64,000 bases of DNA from Trichomonas vaginalis G3 (GCF_026262505.1 NC_067205.1:9486001-9550000); one strand, 5' to 3'. Shown: positions 50,767 through 57,849, counted from the first letter of the stretch. Program-made: numbers and translations. The notes: generated by a model from the sequence alone, not told the origin.

Positions 50767-50818
50767 AAAACGTTTTTAAAACAGTATATTTTTACATATA
50801 TTAAATGTTTCAGGTTGA
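50767..50818 (+). repeat. 52-bp direct repeat, right copy
   Basis: Same as 50416-50467. Confidence 0.8.
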
Positions 50819-50969
50819 AAAACAAAGAACAAAAGTAGCAGATACAAAACCGTTAGACTATATCTTTACAAATACTGGTAGAAATCTTTCAGATGAAGAA
50901 ATTTCATCCCGAATTGTCTTTCATATACAACTACGGAAAAGTGCTGAAAAAGTATTGAATTTTGTATAA
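50805..50969 (+). pseudogene. 54-aa fragment related to the 258-aa structural protein
   Basis: A short frame, VEKQRTKVADTKPLDYIFTN, aligns with the start of the structural protein at 24790-25566 (IEKENSRVATTKPLDELFTN). It then diverges and ends within the palindromic repeat at 50961. It appears to be a gene-start fragment carried in by recombination. Confidence 0.5.
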
Positions 50970-51043
50970 AAAAAGCAACCGCCGGAATTCCGGCGGGTGG
51001 TATATTCTTCACAAAATGCTTGTTTTGAGGTCGAGCCATTTTT
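50961..51043 (+). repeat. Palindromic repeat, copy A
   Basis: TTTTGTATAAAAAAAGCAAC, then the perfect 18-bp palindrome CCGCCGGAATTCCGGCGG, then GGTATATTCTTCACAAAATG and CTTGTTTTGAGGTCGAGCCA. Other copies: 51224-51299, 52273-52350, and inverted inside a gene at 51603-51662. Confidence 0.75.
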
Positions 51044-51095
51044 GGCTCCACCGTATTTTTAAACCAAAACTCTTGAATTCGGCAAAAATATATTT

Positions 51096-51138
51096 TAGGT
51101 GTCACCAGGTCACCAGGTCACCAGGTCACCAGGTCAAC
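51096..51138 (+). repeat. 8-bp tandem repeat CACCAGGT
   Basis: About five copies in a row. Confidence 0.7.
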
Positions 51139-51223
51139 TAACATCTTTTTGAAAATGGTGACAACATGACATTTTGACAACAACACAGGAAATAGACTTC
51201 TTCGTATTCTTTCACCCGTTGAA

Positions 51224-51299
51224 TTTTGTATAAAAAAGCAACCCGCGGAATTCCGGCGGTTGGTATATTCTTCACAAAATGCTTGTTTTGAGGTCGAAC
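51224..51299 (+). repeat. Palindromic repeat, copy B
   Basis: As copy A, with the palindrome slightly altered (CCGCGGAATTCCGGCGG). Confidence 0.7.
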
Positions 51300-51300
51300 C

Positions 51301-51378
51301 ACAAACGAATGTCCGACGGTTAAGCCACAAACGAATGTCCGACGGTTAAGCCACAAACGAATGTCCGACGGTTAAGCC
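51301..51378 (+). repeat. 26-bp tandem repeat, three copies
   Basis: Unit CACAAACGAATGTCCGACGG plus TTAAGC, three times, just before the promoter of the first KilA-N gene. The same ACAAACGAATG phrase occurs at 56363, at the end of the accessory block. Confidence 0.7.
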
Positions 51379-51379
51379 A

Positions 51380-51416
51380 CTCAAAAATATTTTTTATTTT
51401 TATTGTAAGAACTGAA
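51380..51416 (+). promoter_or_regulatory. Shared leader of accessory genes, copy 1
   Basis: AAAAATATTTTTTATTTTTA then TTGTAAGAACTGAA directly before ATG. Near-identical leaders precede the genes at 52467, 53654 and 55157. AATATTTTTTTATTTTT also precedes core Polinton genes (29818; minus strand at 58285 and 59551), so it is an element-wide promoter type. Confidence 0.6.
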
Positions 51417-52079
51417 ATGACAGTCGAAGCAAAAACGTTCACGAACAAATCTAATGGCGAAACATTCACAAAAGGCACTTACAACGGTATTGAAGTCTTA
51501 CGTAGAGACAAGGATGGTTATATAAATGCAACAAATATGTGTCAGCAGTTTAGGAAAGACTTTAGAAAGTTGTTGGAAAATAAGTCCTGGGAAGAGTATT
51601 TTAAGGCATTTTGTGAAGAATATACCACCCGTCGGAATTCCGGCGGGTGCTTTTTATACAATGTTAATGCAGGAATTCCCGATGAAATCAAGCAGGTTAG
51701 AGGAACGTATGTAGACCCAAGACTCGTAAACTATATTGCAATGTGGGCTTCTCCAAAATATTGTATAGCAGTTGGAAAAATTATGGACTCCATAGACAAG
51801 AAAGTTCATGAGAAGTTAGATGAAGAAGAACTTGAAGATACAGTAGAGAATGCAAAACCTTTGTTTGAAGAAGAAGTTAGAAAAATGCATGAAAAACAAA
51901 TAGAACATGAACGTGAGATATGTTCTGGTTATAGAGATTCTCCATACGAACTAGACCAATGGGAACAAGAAGATTTAAAGAGAGAATTTAGAGAATATGA
52001 ACTCGCTAAAATTTCATTAGAAGCTGCAGAAAAGAAGTTAAAAGTTTGGGGTCGTTTTGTACAAAAATATTGTGAGTAA
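51417..52079 (+). CDS. KilA-N domain protein 1 with in-frame palindromic insert
   Basis: KilA-N proteins are DNA-binding proteins of large DNA viruses and phages. Residues 20-60 read NGIEVLRRDKDGYINATNMC and QQFRKDFRKLLENKSWEEYF; residues 95-125 read RGTYVDPRLVNYIAMWASPK, the second half of the domain. Between them (residues about 63-82) lies AFCEEYTTRRNSGGCFLY, coded by an inverted copy of the palindromic repeat. The C-terminal half is a charged coiled coil (EKQIEHEREICSGYRD). The leader supports ATG 51417. It looks whole. Its role may be control of element genes; that is inference. Confidence 0.75.
   Translation: MTVEAKTFTNKSNGETFTKGTYNGIEVLRRDKDGYINATNMCQQFRKDFRKLLENKSWEEYFKAFCEEYTTRRNSGGCFLYNVNAGIPDEIKQVRGTYVDPRLVNYIAMWASPKYCIAVGKIMDSIDKKVHEKLDEEELEDTVENAKPLFEEEVRKMHEKQIEHEREICSGYRDSPYELDQWEQEDLKREFREYELAKISLEAAEKKLKVWGRFVQKYCE
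51603..51662 (-). repeat. Palindromic repeat inside the KilA-N gene
   Basis: Inverted copy of the 50961-type repeat (palindrome TCGGAATTCCGGCGGG) lying in frame in the coding sequence and adding about 20 residues. Confidence 0.7.
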
Positions 52080-52107
52080 ATGAACCATTTTTTTTCAGCA
52101 AAAATAT

Positions 52108-52267
52108 AATTTATGTTAGAATGTTAGATCTAACATGTTTTCTAACACGTTTTCTAACATGGTCTAAAACTCTTGAATTTTCATGAAATTTACACCAAAA
52201 ATATAATTTATGTTAGAATGTTAGATCTAACATGTTTTCTAACACGTTTTCTAACATGGTCTAAAAC
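52108..52267 (+). repeat. Two direct copies of an 80-bp unit rich in TGTTAGA
   Basis: Unit contains TTATGTTAGAATGTTAGATC, TAACATGTTTTCTAACACG and TGGTCTAAAACTCTTGAATT. Inverted copies lie at 53386-53590 on the other side of the 304-aa gene. Confidence 0.75.
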
Positions 52268-52272
52268 TCTTG

Positions 52273-52350
52273 AATTTTGTATAAAAACCAACCGCCGGTT
52301 TTCTTCCGGTTGCTATATTCTTCACAAAATGCTTGTTTTGAGGTCGAGCC
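52273..52350 (+). repeat. Palindromic repeat, copy C
   Basis: Same frame of sequence as copy A, with the central palindrome decayed (CCGCCGGTTTTCTTCCGG). Confidence 0.6.
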
Positions 52351-52433
52351 ACTTTTGGCTCCACCGTATTTTTCAACCAAAACTCTTGAATTTTCATGAG
52401 TTTTCCCGAAATAAAAAATAAAGTTAGTTTTTT

Positions 52434-52466
52434 TAAAAAAATATTTTTTATTTTTATTGTAAGAAC
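52434..52466 (+). promoter_or_regulatory. Shared leader of accessory genes, copy 2
   Basis: AAAAAAATATTTTTTATTTT then TATTGTAAGAAC directly before ATG 52467. Confidence 0.6.
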
Positions 52467-53381
52467 ATGTTAGCAACAACTTCACCAAACTCGTTAGTCA
52501 TGAATCCAACTTCAATGTTAGTAGAGATGAAAAGCTTCATTCCTTCTTCATATACTTTCGAAACAAAAATCCAGAAGATAAAGCAAGAACTTTTAACAAG
52601 TAATTTAGACTGTAGTGCGAAAGATGAAACAAATGAACAGTATCTTTATGAAATGCAGGATATTATTGACCATTTACCTAAACTTCCTGAAATCCAACAA
52701 CAAAAACTAACCATTCCCGAATTTGACGAAATAGAAGTCAAAGCAACTGACTCAGTAGAAATAAAGAAGTTCATACGAAAGGTAAATTATGAATTCCTTG
52801 GTTTTCATTGCAACCATAAGGTTATGGACAAAGATTGCGACATGGTATATAAGAACATCTCTGACCTTTACAAATCTGGGGAGTTTAAGACCTACGACAA
52901 CTTTGTTTCGTTAGTTGCAAAATGTGTTTGGGAAATAAGAGATAAAGATAGTAGGGGTAAGGTATGGAACGAACAAATAAGACCCGCTATGTTCGAGATG
53001 AAGAAAACCATTGACGCCTTGGTTGTTTTAGCAGGTAAGGTTTCAGAATATAACGCAAAAATGAACCCACAATGTTCAAAATGTAAAGCAGCAATGAGGA
53101 AATATAACTACTCCGTCAAAGAGATAGAACGTATGCGAAACGACTATGCAGATTTAAAGAAAGAAGCAGAAAAACCAGCAGAAGATAAAATGAACATGTT
53201 AGAATTTCTGAACAAAAACTATCCAACAGCAGAAGATTTCCTTCTATCTGACGTCAAGAAGAAGTATAAAGAAACTTTCGGTATCGTTAAAACATTCGAT
53301 GTACTAAAAGAAGAAATTGAAGCCACGAAATTGTTTAGAGTCATGAACCATCGCAACATATACCATGTAAAACGCTTGTAA
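52467..53381 (+). CDS. Hypothetical accessory protein, 304 aa
   Basis: Not recognised. Starts MLATTSPNSLVMNPTSMLVE. Residues 60-110 are acidic; residues 120-190 helical (CDMVYKNISDLYKSGEFKTY, VWEIRDKDSRGKVWNEQIRP); a CSKC pair near residue 205 precedes a coiled coil (MRNDYADLKKEAEKPAEDKM) and a C-terminal helical part. The leader is shared with the KilA-N genes, and it is flanked by large inverted repeats, so it travels as one cassette. No counterpart in Polinton 1. Confidence 0.65.
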   Translation: MLATTSPNSLVMNPTSMLVEMKSFIPSSYTFETKIQKIKQELLTSNLDCSAKDETNEQYLYEMQDIIDHLPKLPEIQQQKLTIPEFDEIEVKATDSVEIKKFIRKVNYEFLGFHCNHKVMDKDCDMVYKNISDLYKSGEFKTYDNFVSLVAKCVWEIRDKDSRGKVWNEQIRPAMFEMKKTIDALVVLAGKVSEYNAKMNPQCSKCKAAMRKYNYSVKEIERMRNDYADLKKEAEKPAEDKMNMLEFLNKNYPTAEDFLLSDVKKKYKETFGIVKTFDVLKEEIEATKLFRVMNHRNIYHVKRL

Positions 53382-53385
53382 ATAG

Positions 53386-53590
53386 TTATGTTAGAAAACA
53401 TGTTAGAAAACATGTTAGATCTAACATTCTAACATAAACATTATTTTTGCTGAATTCCGTATGAAATTTCATGAGTTTTGTATGTTTTAGACCATGTTAG
53501 AAAACATGTTAGAAAACATGTTAGATCTAACATTCTAACATAAACATTATTTTTATTGAATTCCGTATGAAATTTCATGAATTTCCTTAA
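53386..53590 (-). repeat. Inverted copies of the TGTTAGA unit
   Basis: Two direct copies of a unit containing CATGTTAGATCTAACATTCT, in reverse orientation to 52108-52267. Together they bracket the 304-aa gene. Confidence 0.75.
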
Positions 53591-53606
53591 GATAGAAAAA
53601 ATAAAG

Positions 53607-53653
53607 TTAGTTTTTTATAAAATATTTTTTTTATTTTGTATGTAAGAACAGAA
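53607..53653 (+). promoter_or_regulatory. Shared leader of accessory genes, copy 3
   Basis: AAAATATTTTTTTTATTTTG then TATGTAAGAACAGAA before ATG 53654. Confidence 0.6.
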
Positions 53654-54268
53654 ATGTTAAACATTGAGTTTGAAACAGTTAGAAAGATAGACAATGACAC
53701 CAAAGTGGTTAGAATAGGTGATTTAAACGTAAGATACTCAAAGAAATACAACAAATATTCTTTGTCAGACATTATATCTCCATTTGGAAAGAAAACATCC
53801 CACGACTGGGTTAGAACTGCTTCTAGTCAGAAAATTTTGACAAGAAATCCTAAGCTTATGATATCGGTAAGATTCTATGGAACTACAGCATATCTTATAG
53901 ACAAAAGTCTTATACCAATAGTTTTGTTATGGTTAGACCCAGTTGTTGGATATAACTTCATAACTTATGGTTCATTCGATACGGAACGTTGCAGTGAAGG
54001 CTTACTTTACATCGTTCAGAAACCGAAGGACTTCAATACAAAGAGATATAAGATAGGAAGAACATTTAATATAACTAAAAGATATGACTCTACAGTCAAT
54101 AGAGTTAAGGTTGTGTTCGTTAACGATATGAGAGCTGCTGAAACAGAACTACTCGAAAAGTTTGAGAAAATGTATGGTGCTCCCACGAAAGGTAAAGAAA
54201 CGTTTGAAGTAGATGAGATAGATAGTGCTATAAAATTATTTGACGAAGTTGCTGAAAAATACATGTAA
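53654..54268 (+). CDS. KilA-N-like / T5orf172 (GIY-YIG-like) protein
   Basis: ATG 53654 (MLNIEFETVRKIDNDTKVVR) is favoured by the shared leader. Residues 25-105 resemble a diverged KilA-N domain (VRYSKKYNKYSLSDIISPFG, DWVRTASSQKILTRNP, TAYLIDKSLIPIVLLWLDPV). Residues 120-195 form a T5orf172/GIY-YIG-like nuclease domain: GLLYIVQKPKD, YKIGRTFNITKRYDS, AAETELLEKFEKMYG and KETFEV. KilA-N plus T5orf172 is a common pair in large DNA viruses. It looks whole. Catalytic competence cannot be judged. Confidence 0.7.
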   Translation: MLNIEFETVRKIDNDTKVVRIGDLNVRYSKKYNKYSLSDIISPFGKKTSHDWVRTASSQKILTRNPKLMISVRFYGTTAYLIDKSLIPIVLLWLDPVVGYNFITYGSFDTERCSEGLLYIVQKPKDFNTKRYKIGRTFNITKRYDSTVNRVKVVFVNDMRAAETELLEKFEKMYGAPTKGKETFEVDEIDSAIKLFDEVAEKYM

Positions 54269-54312
54269 AGCGTTTATTTTTACGCTTGACTTCAGATGGC
54301 TCAGGTAGTTCC
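54269..54312 (+). repeat. Shared 3' tail of accessory genes, copy 1
   Basis: TTATTTTTACGCTTGACTTC then AGATGGCTCAGGTAG; repeated after the next KilA-N gene at 55944-55981. Confidence 0.7.
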
Positions 54313-54370
54313 TAACTAGCTCATTTATCTCTATAAGGTAGATTGCCTCATCTGCTGGGTCTATGTCGGT

Positions 54371-54770
54371 CATTGTTTCAAGACGAGTCTTTTACTTTTT
54401 CAAGACAAGTCTTTTACTTTTTCAAGACAAGTCTTTTACTTTTTCAAGACAAGTCTTTTACTTTTTCAAGACAAGTCTTTTACTTTTTCAAGACAAGTCT
54501 TTTACTTTTTCAAGACAAGTCTTTTACTTTTTCAAGACAAGTCTTTTACTTTTTCAAGACAAGTCTTTTACTTTTTCAAGACAAGTCTTTTACTTTTTCA
54601 AGACAAGTCTTTTACTTTTTCAAGAAATTTTTTGGTGGAAAGTTCTCAAATTTGAGAACAGTGGTCTTGATTTCAGACGATACCCGTACTTTTTCAAGAC
54701 AAGTCTTTTACTTTTTCAAGACAAGTCTTTTACTTTTTCAAGACAAGTCTTTTACTTTTTCAAGACAATG
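54371..54770. repeat. 22-bp tandem hairpin array, about 16 copies
   Basis: Unit CAAGACAAGTCTTTTACTTT plus TT, 22 bp. Each unit contains AAGAC-AA-GTCTT, a 5-bp inverted repeat with 2-bp gap. Twelve or so copies run to 54625, then a 65-bp non-repeat stretch, then four more. All frames are open only because the unit lacks stops, so it is not called coding. Confidence 0.8.
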
Positions 54771-54802
54771 TCCGACGTCAGTCAGTAAATTTTATCGTCC
54801 AA

Positions 54803-54922
54803 CCTTACAAATGTAAACTTATATAGTTCTATTTTCTTCACTAGGGTCTAACACCAAAGTAGCCTTACAAATGTAAACTTATATCGTTCTATTTTCTTCA
54901 CTAGGGTCTAACACCAAAGTAA
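54803..54922 (+). repeat. 60-bp tandem duplication
   Basis: CCTTACAAATGTAAACTTAT to ACACCAAAGTA occurs twice with a period of exactly 60 bp and one visible base change. Confidence 0.8.
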
Positions 54923-54961
54923 CCTATGTACATGAAATTTCACTGCATAAAAGGAAAAAAC

Positions 54962-55037
54962 CTGCGCGAATCGGGATTTGAACCGAGGTCTTCGACGCCT
55001 GTAGCGAGGTAGCCCATACCACTGAGCTATGAGCCGC
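54962..55037 (-). tRNA. tRNA-like sequence, probably a pseudo-tRNA
   Basis: On the minus strand, GCGGCTCATAGCTCAGTGGT (D-arm with A box) and GGTTCAAATCCCGA (T-loop with B box) are clear, and a run of six T follows. The D stem pairs. The anticodon and acceptor stems pair only partly and the T stem has mismatches, so the identity cannot be set (a loop reading ACA is possible). It lies inside Polinton 2 between two KilA-N genes. Confidence 0.45.
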
Positions 55038-55111
55038 TTGCATATTTTTAAGCAAAATATAGTATATTTGTCATATAGTGAAGGATGACCAAACTTAAAA
55101 AAAATAACGCT

Positions 55112-55156
55112 AATTTTTAAAAAAATATTTTTTTTATTTTGTATGTAAGAACAGAT
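55112..55156 (+). promoter_or_regulatory. Shared leader of accessory genes, copy 4
   Basis: AAAAAAATATTTTTTTTATT then TTGTATGTAAGAACAGAT before ATG 55157; nearly identical to the leader at 53607. Confidence 0.6.
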
Positions 55157-55936
55157 ATGTCAACAACAGAGAACACAACAACTGCTATCGTTCATGAAGC
55201 TATAAATGAAGAATATGAGTGGGTTCAGTATAACAAACAATTGAGACTCATTCGTTCAGTCAAAGACGATATGTACCAAATGCAAAGTATTTTGACTGCA
55301 TGTTTTGCTCCAGATACCAAACACGCAGACGATTGGTTTGAATTAAATAGCACTCATGAACTCCTCAGTGAGTTTGAACATGAAGAACTTAAAAAGATGT
55401 ACCAAGACAGACAAAACTTACCATCACATCTAAAAGGTATATATGTTCATAAGTTCCTAGTTAGTTCAATAGCAATGTGGGCTTCACCTCGTTATGCAAT
55501 CTACATACTTATGCTACTTGACGAACTTTGTACAAAGCAGAGAGAAGATATAATGAAAGAAGACAAAAGCATTCAGAAAAGAATACCACGTTCGGTACCA
55601 AAAGGAAAGGAAAAGAACTATAAGTATATGATTTATACTGAAGAGATGGAAAATGAAGAAGATAAAGATATGGTTATGTTGCATTTAGTCAGAAGAAACA
55701 ACAAAAGCTTTTACGACCTTGCTAAGATTTACAAATCTGACAGAAATTGGTTCTATCGCGAAAACTTACCGATTTCAATGACTCCAAATGAAGATGTGAA
55801 ACAAATAGTTCAAGATACGTTACCTCAAACACACTATGATATTAAAGGTTGTACAATTCTTACCTTCAAAGAAGATTTGCCATTGTTAAAGGAAAAAATA
55901 ACAGAGTATTTTGACAACTTCAAACAAGCAGAGTAA
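55157..55936 (+). CDS. KilA-N domain protein 3
   Basis: ATG 55157 (MSTTENTTTAIVHEAINEEY). The KilA-N domain covers residues 20-125: YEWVQYNKQLRLIRSVKDDM, DWFELNSTHELLSEFEHEEL, KGIYVHKFLVSSIAMWASPR. The remaining 130 residues form an alpha/beta C-terminal domain (KYMIYTEEMENEEDKDMVML, LHLVRRNNKSFYDLAKIYKS) like those that follow KilA-N in poxvirus and mimivirus proteins. The gene looks whole and has no partner in Polinton 1. Its 3' tail (ATTTTTACGCTTGACTTCAG) repeats that after the gene at 53654. Confidence 0.72.
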   Translation: MSTTENTTTAIVHEAINEEYEWVQYNKQLRLIRSVKDDMYQMQSILTACFAPDTKHADDWFELNSTHELLSEFEHEELKKMYQDRQNLPSHLKGIYVHKFLVSSIAMWASPRYAIYILMLLDELCTKQREDIMKEDKSIQKRIPRSVPKGKEKNYKYMIYTEEMENEEDKDMVMLHLVRRNNKSFYDLAKIYKSDRNWFYRENLPISMTPNEDVKQIVQDTLPQTHYDIKGCTILTFKEDLPLLKEKITEYFDNFKQAE

Positions 55937-55943
55937 ATGAACC

Positions 55944-55981
55944 ATTTATTTTTACGCTTGACTTCAGATGGCTCAGGTAGC
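55944..55981 (+). repeat. Shared 3' tail of accessory genes, copy 2
   Basis: Same sequence as in 54269-54312, followed by a similar CTCTATAAG..TTGCCT stretch. Confidence 0.7.
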
Positions 55982-56004
55982 TCTATAAGTTAAATTGCCT
56001 TGTC

Positions 56005-56362
56005 AAATCCTTCTGGCATTCCGAGTCCTTCCTTCTGGCATTCCGAGTCCTTCCTTCTGGCATTCCGAGTCCTTCCTTCCGACAGGAAAAGTTTTTCTTT
56101 CCGACAGGAAAAGTTTTTCTTTCCAACAGGAAAAGTTTTTCCAGTTGTCCGTCCGTAAACCATTCAAATTTTCGAAAATTGAGAACTTTTTGGCCGACCT
56201 TCAGAAAAAGTTTTTCCTTCCAACAGGAAAAAATTTTCTTTCCGACAGGAAAAGTTTTTCTTTCCGACAGGAAAAGTTTTTCTTTCCGACAGGAAAAGTC
56301 CTTCCATCCGACAGGAAAAAGTTCTTCCTTCCAACAGGAAAAGTCCTTCCTTCCGACAGGAC
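56005..56362. repeat. Degenerate tandem repeats TTCCGACAGGAAAAG
   Basis: First three copies of CCTTCTGGCATTCCGAGT, then about eleven copies of a 17-19-bp unit TTTCCGACAGGAAAAGTTT. Each contains TTCC-n-GGAA, a short inverted repeat. Frames on both strands are open only through periodicity. Confidence 0.75.
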
Positions 56363-56463
56363 ACAAACGAATGACTGACGTTCCACCAACCGAGTCCATT
56401 CCAAAGCCAGAAGAACCGACAGCCCCAGCACCACAACAGACTAAGACTAAAACTCTTTATTTT

Positions 56464-57339
56464 TCAAGCTTGACTTTTTACAATTTGAACTTTGTTTGCG
56501 TAGATATGAATTCTGAAAGAAGTATGAGGGTCTTGTATGACTTTGTACTTCTCCCATAGTTCATGTCTGTCAAACTTACCTGCCATGGACTCTTTCATAA
56601 GTTCCATGAAATCGTCTTCGGACAATCCAGGGAAAAGTATGATATCAGTAAGTATTCTCTTTACATCCTTACTTAAACTCTTTGCTGTCTGTACACAAAT
56701 GACAACTGAGATGTTAAAGTGCCTAAGTTTCTTAAGAATTCGACACATGTCTTGTTCTCTGTTCTTTAACAAAGGATGAGAAGCAAAGTCATCTAAGATA
56801 AGAAGACACCTATGAGGGTAAGTCTTCCAATCGTAAGATTGCAATTTCTTCGAAATGTATTCTATCTCTTTCTGTTTGTTTCTGAAGTGTTTCTTCTCTA
56901 ATATTCTCTGCATTTCCTCATTTGGGTCTTTAAACTTAGAATTTATATACTCATTTATAGCATTATACTTCAAAACTCTTCTTTGGTACTTCTTTATCCA
57001 ATCTAACAACTCAGTATCCTTTATACATACTAACTTAGACTTCTTTATAATATCTTTGAACGAATTGACGGTTTGGTCAAATTGACCCGAAGTACTACAA
57101 ATGACTACTAACTCATAGAATGGGTTCATCTCATCTAGTTCTTGTTGTTGTGCAGCCATTTTAAGATAAGTGAAAGTCTTGCCCGACCCAGGCGGTGCAA
57201 TTAGACCTGTTATACCATTCTGAGCAAATAAGAACTTGTCATGTATGGGTTTTATCTGAGCATTTTCTAACTTCCTCTTGTTCTTGTTTAAAACATTCTC
57301 AAATTTCTTGTCAATGTCAGCAAACTTTTTTTCTAACAT
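56464..57339 (-). CDS. A32-like packaging ATPase (FtsK/HerA)
   Basis: Start placed at ATG 57339 (MLEKKFADIDKKFENVLNKN), since further upstream the frame overlaps the divergent gene. Walker A is GLIAPPGSGKTFTYL near residue 60, Walker B CLLILDDFASHPLLKNR near 190; the strand ELVVICSTSGQFDQTV and the VVICVQTAKSLSKDVKRI sensor-like region also fit. A32-like ATPases pump viral DNA into capsids and are a hallmark of Polintons. It looks whole here. Polinton 1 has no copy. Confidence 0.82.
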   Translation of the reverse strand: MLEKKFADIDKKFENVLNKNKRKLENAQIKPIHDKFLFAQNGITGLIAPPGSGKTFTYLKMAAQQQELDEMNPFYELVVICSTSGQFDQTVNSFKDIIKKSKLVCIKDTELLDWIKKYQRRVLKYNAINEYINSKFKDPNEEMQRILEKKHFRNKQKEIEYISKKLQSYDWKTYPHRCLLILDDFASHPLLKNREQDMCRILKKLRHFNISVVICVQTAKSLSKDVKRILTDIILFPGLSEDDFMELMKESMAGKFDRHELWEKYKVIQDPHTSFRIHIYANKVQIVKSQA

Positions 57340-57375
57340 ATTTTTAGAAAAATTAAAATTTTTATCTTTTTGAAA
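57340..57375. promoter_or_regulatory. 36-bp divergent promoter, ATPase / 157-aa gene
   Basis: AT-rich gap between the two presumed divergent ATGs, containing TTTTTAGAAAAATTAAAATT. Confidence 0.45.
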
Positions 57376-57849
57376 ATGTCTAGCGATTTCGCTATCTATA
57401 TTCGAGACAAACTTTTCGACAGCAAAACATCTGTCGACCATAAAATCTTACATAGTGTAAACAAGAAAGGTGAATTTGTTCTAAAGTTCTGTTTCTGGGA
57501 ATATGACAAGAACCATAAAACATTACAAAGAGCAGTCTTAAAATTTGTCAATGACAGACTTGTTGACAGAGATGACGCCGATTGGAAAGATGAAGTCCAA
57601 CAAAAGTTCTTAGAATGCAAAGAAGACACATGCGCTGTTCTTGAAGATGAAATAGGAAACAGAATAGAAGAGCTATTAAAGGACAAAGAACTTTTACATA
57701 AATATGGTTGCGCCAAATTTGACATAACTCCACCAGAGAAGAAGAAGAAGAAGAGAGAAAAGAAAGAAAAGAAAGTAGAAGAAAAGAAAGTAGAAGAAGA
57801 GAAGAAAGAACCAGAGCCAGTTCCAGAGAAGGGGAGATATGACATGTAA
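57376..57849 (+). CDS. Hypothetical Polinton protein, 157 aa, Lys/Glu tail
   Basis: Starts MSSDFAIYIRDKLFDSKTSV at ATG 57376. Residues 30-110 form a mixed domain (EFVLKFCFWEYDKNHKTLQR, EDTCAVLEDEIGNRIEELLK); the last 45 residues are runs of Lys and Glu ending GRYDM. Divergent from the ATPase and tail-to-tail with the 139-aa gene. Not recognised. No clear counterpart in Polinton 1. Confidence 0.6.
   Translation: MSSDFAIYIRDKLFDSKTSVDHKILHSVNKKGEFVLKFCFWEYDKNHKTLQRAVLKFVNDRLVDRDDADWKDEVQQKFLECKEDTCAVLEDEIGNRIEELLKDKELLHKYGCAKFDITPPEKKKKKREKKEKKVEEKKVEEEKKEPEPVPEKGRYDM

Noticed and set aside
54371-54770. Possible CRISPR array
   Set aside because: Repeats are directly adjacent without unique spacers, and the genome is eukaryotic.
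54343-54816. Two overlapping open frames of about 150 codons made of FYFFKTSLLLFQDKS-like repeats
   Set aside because: They follow the 22-bp tandem array; all frames stay open because the unit has no stop. No start context, no unique sequence.
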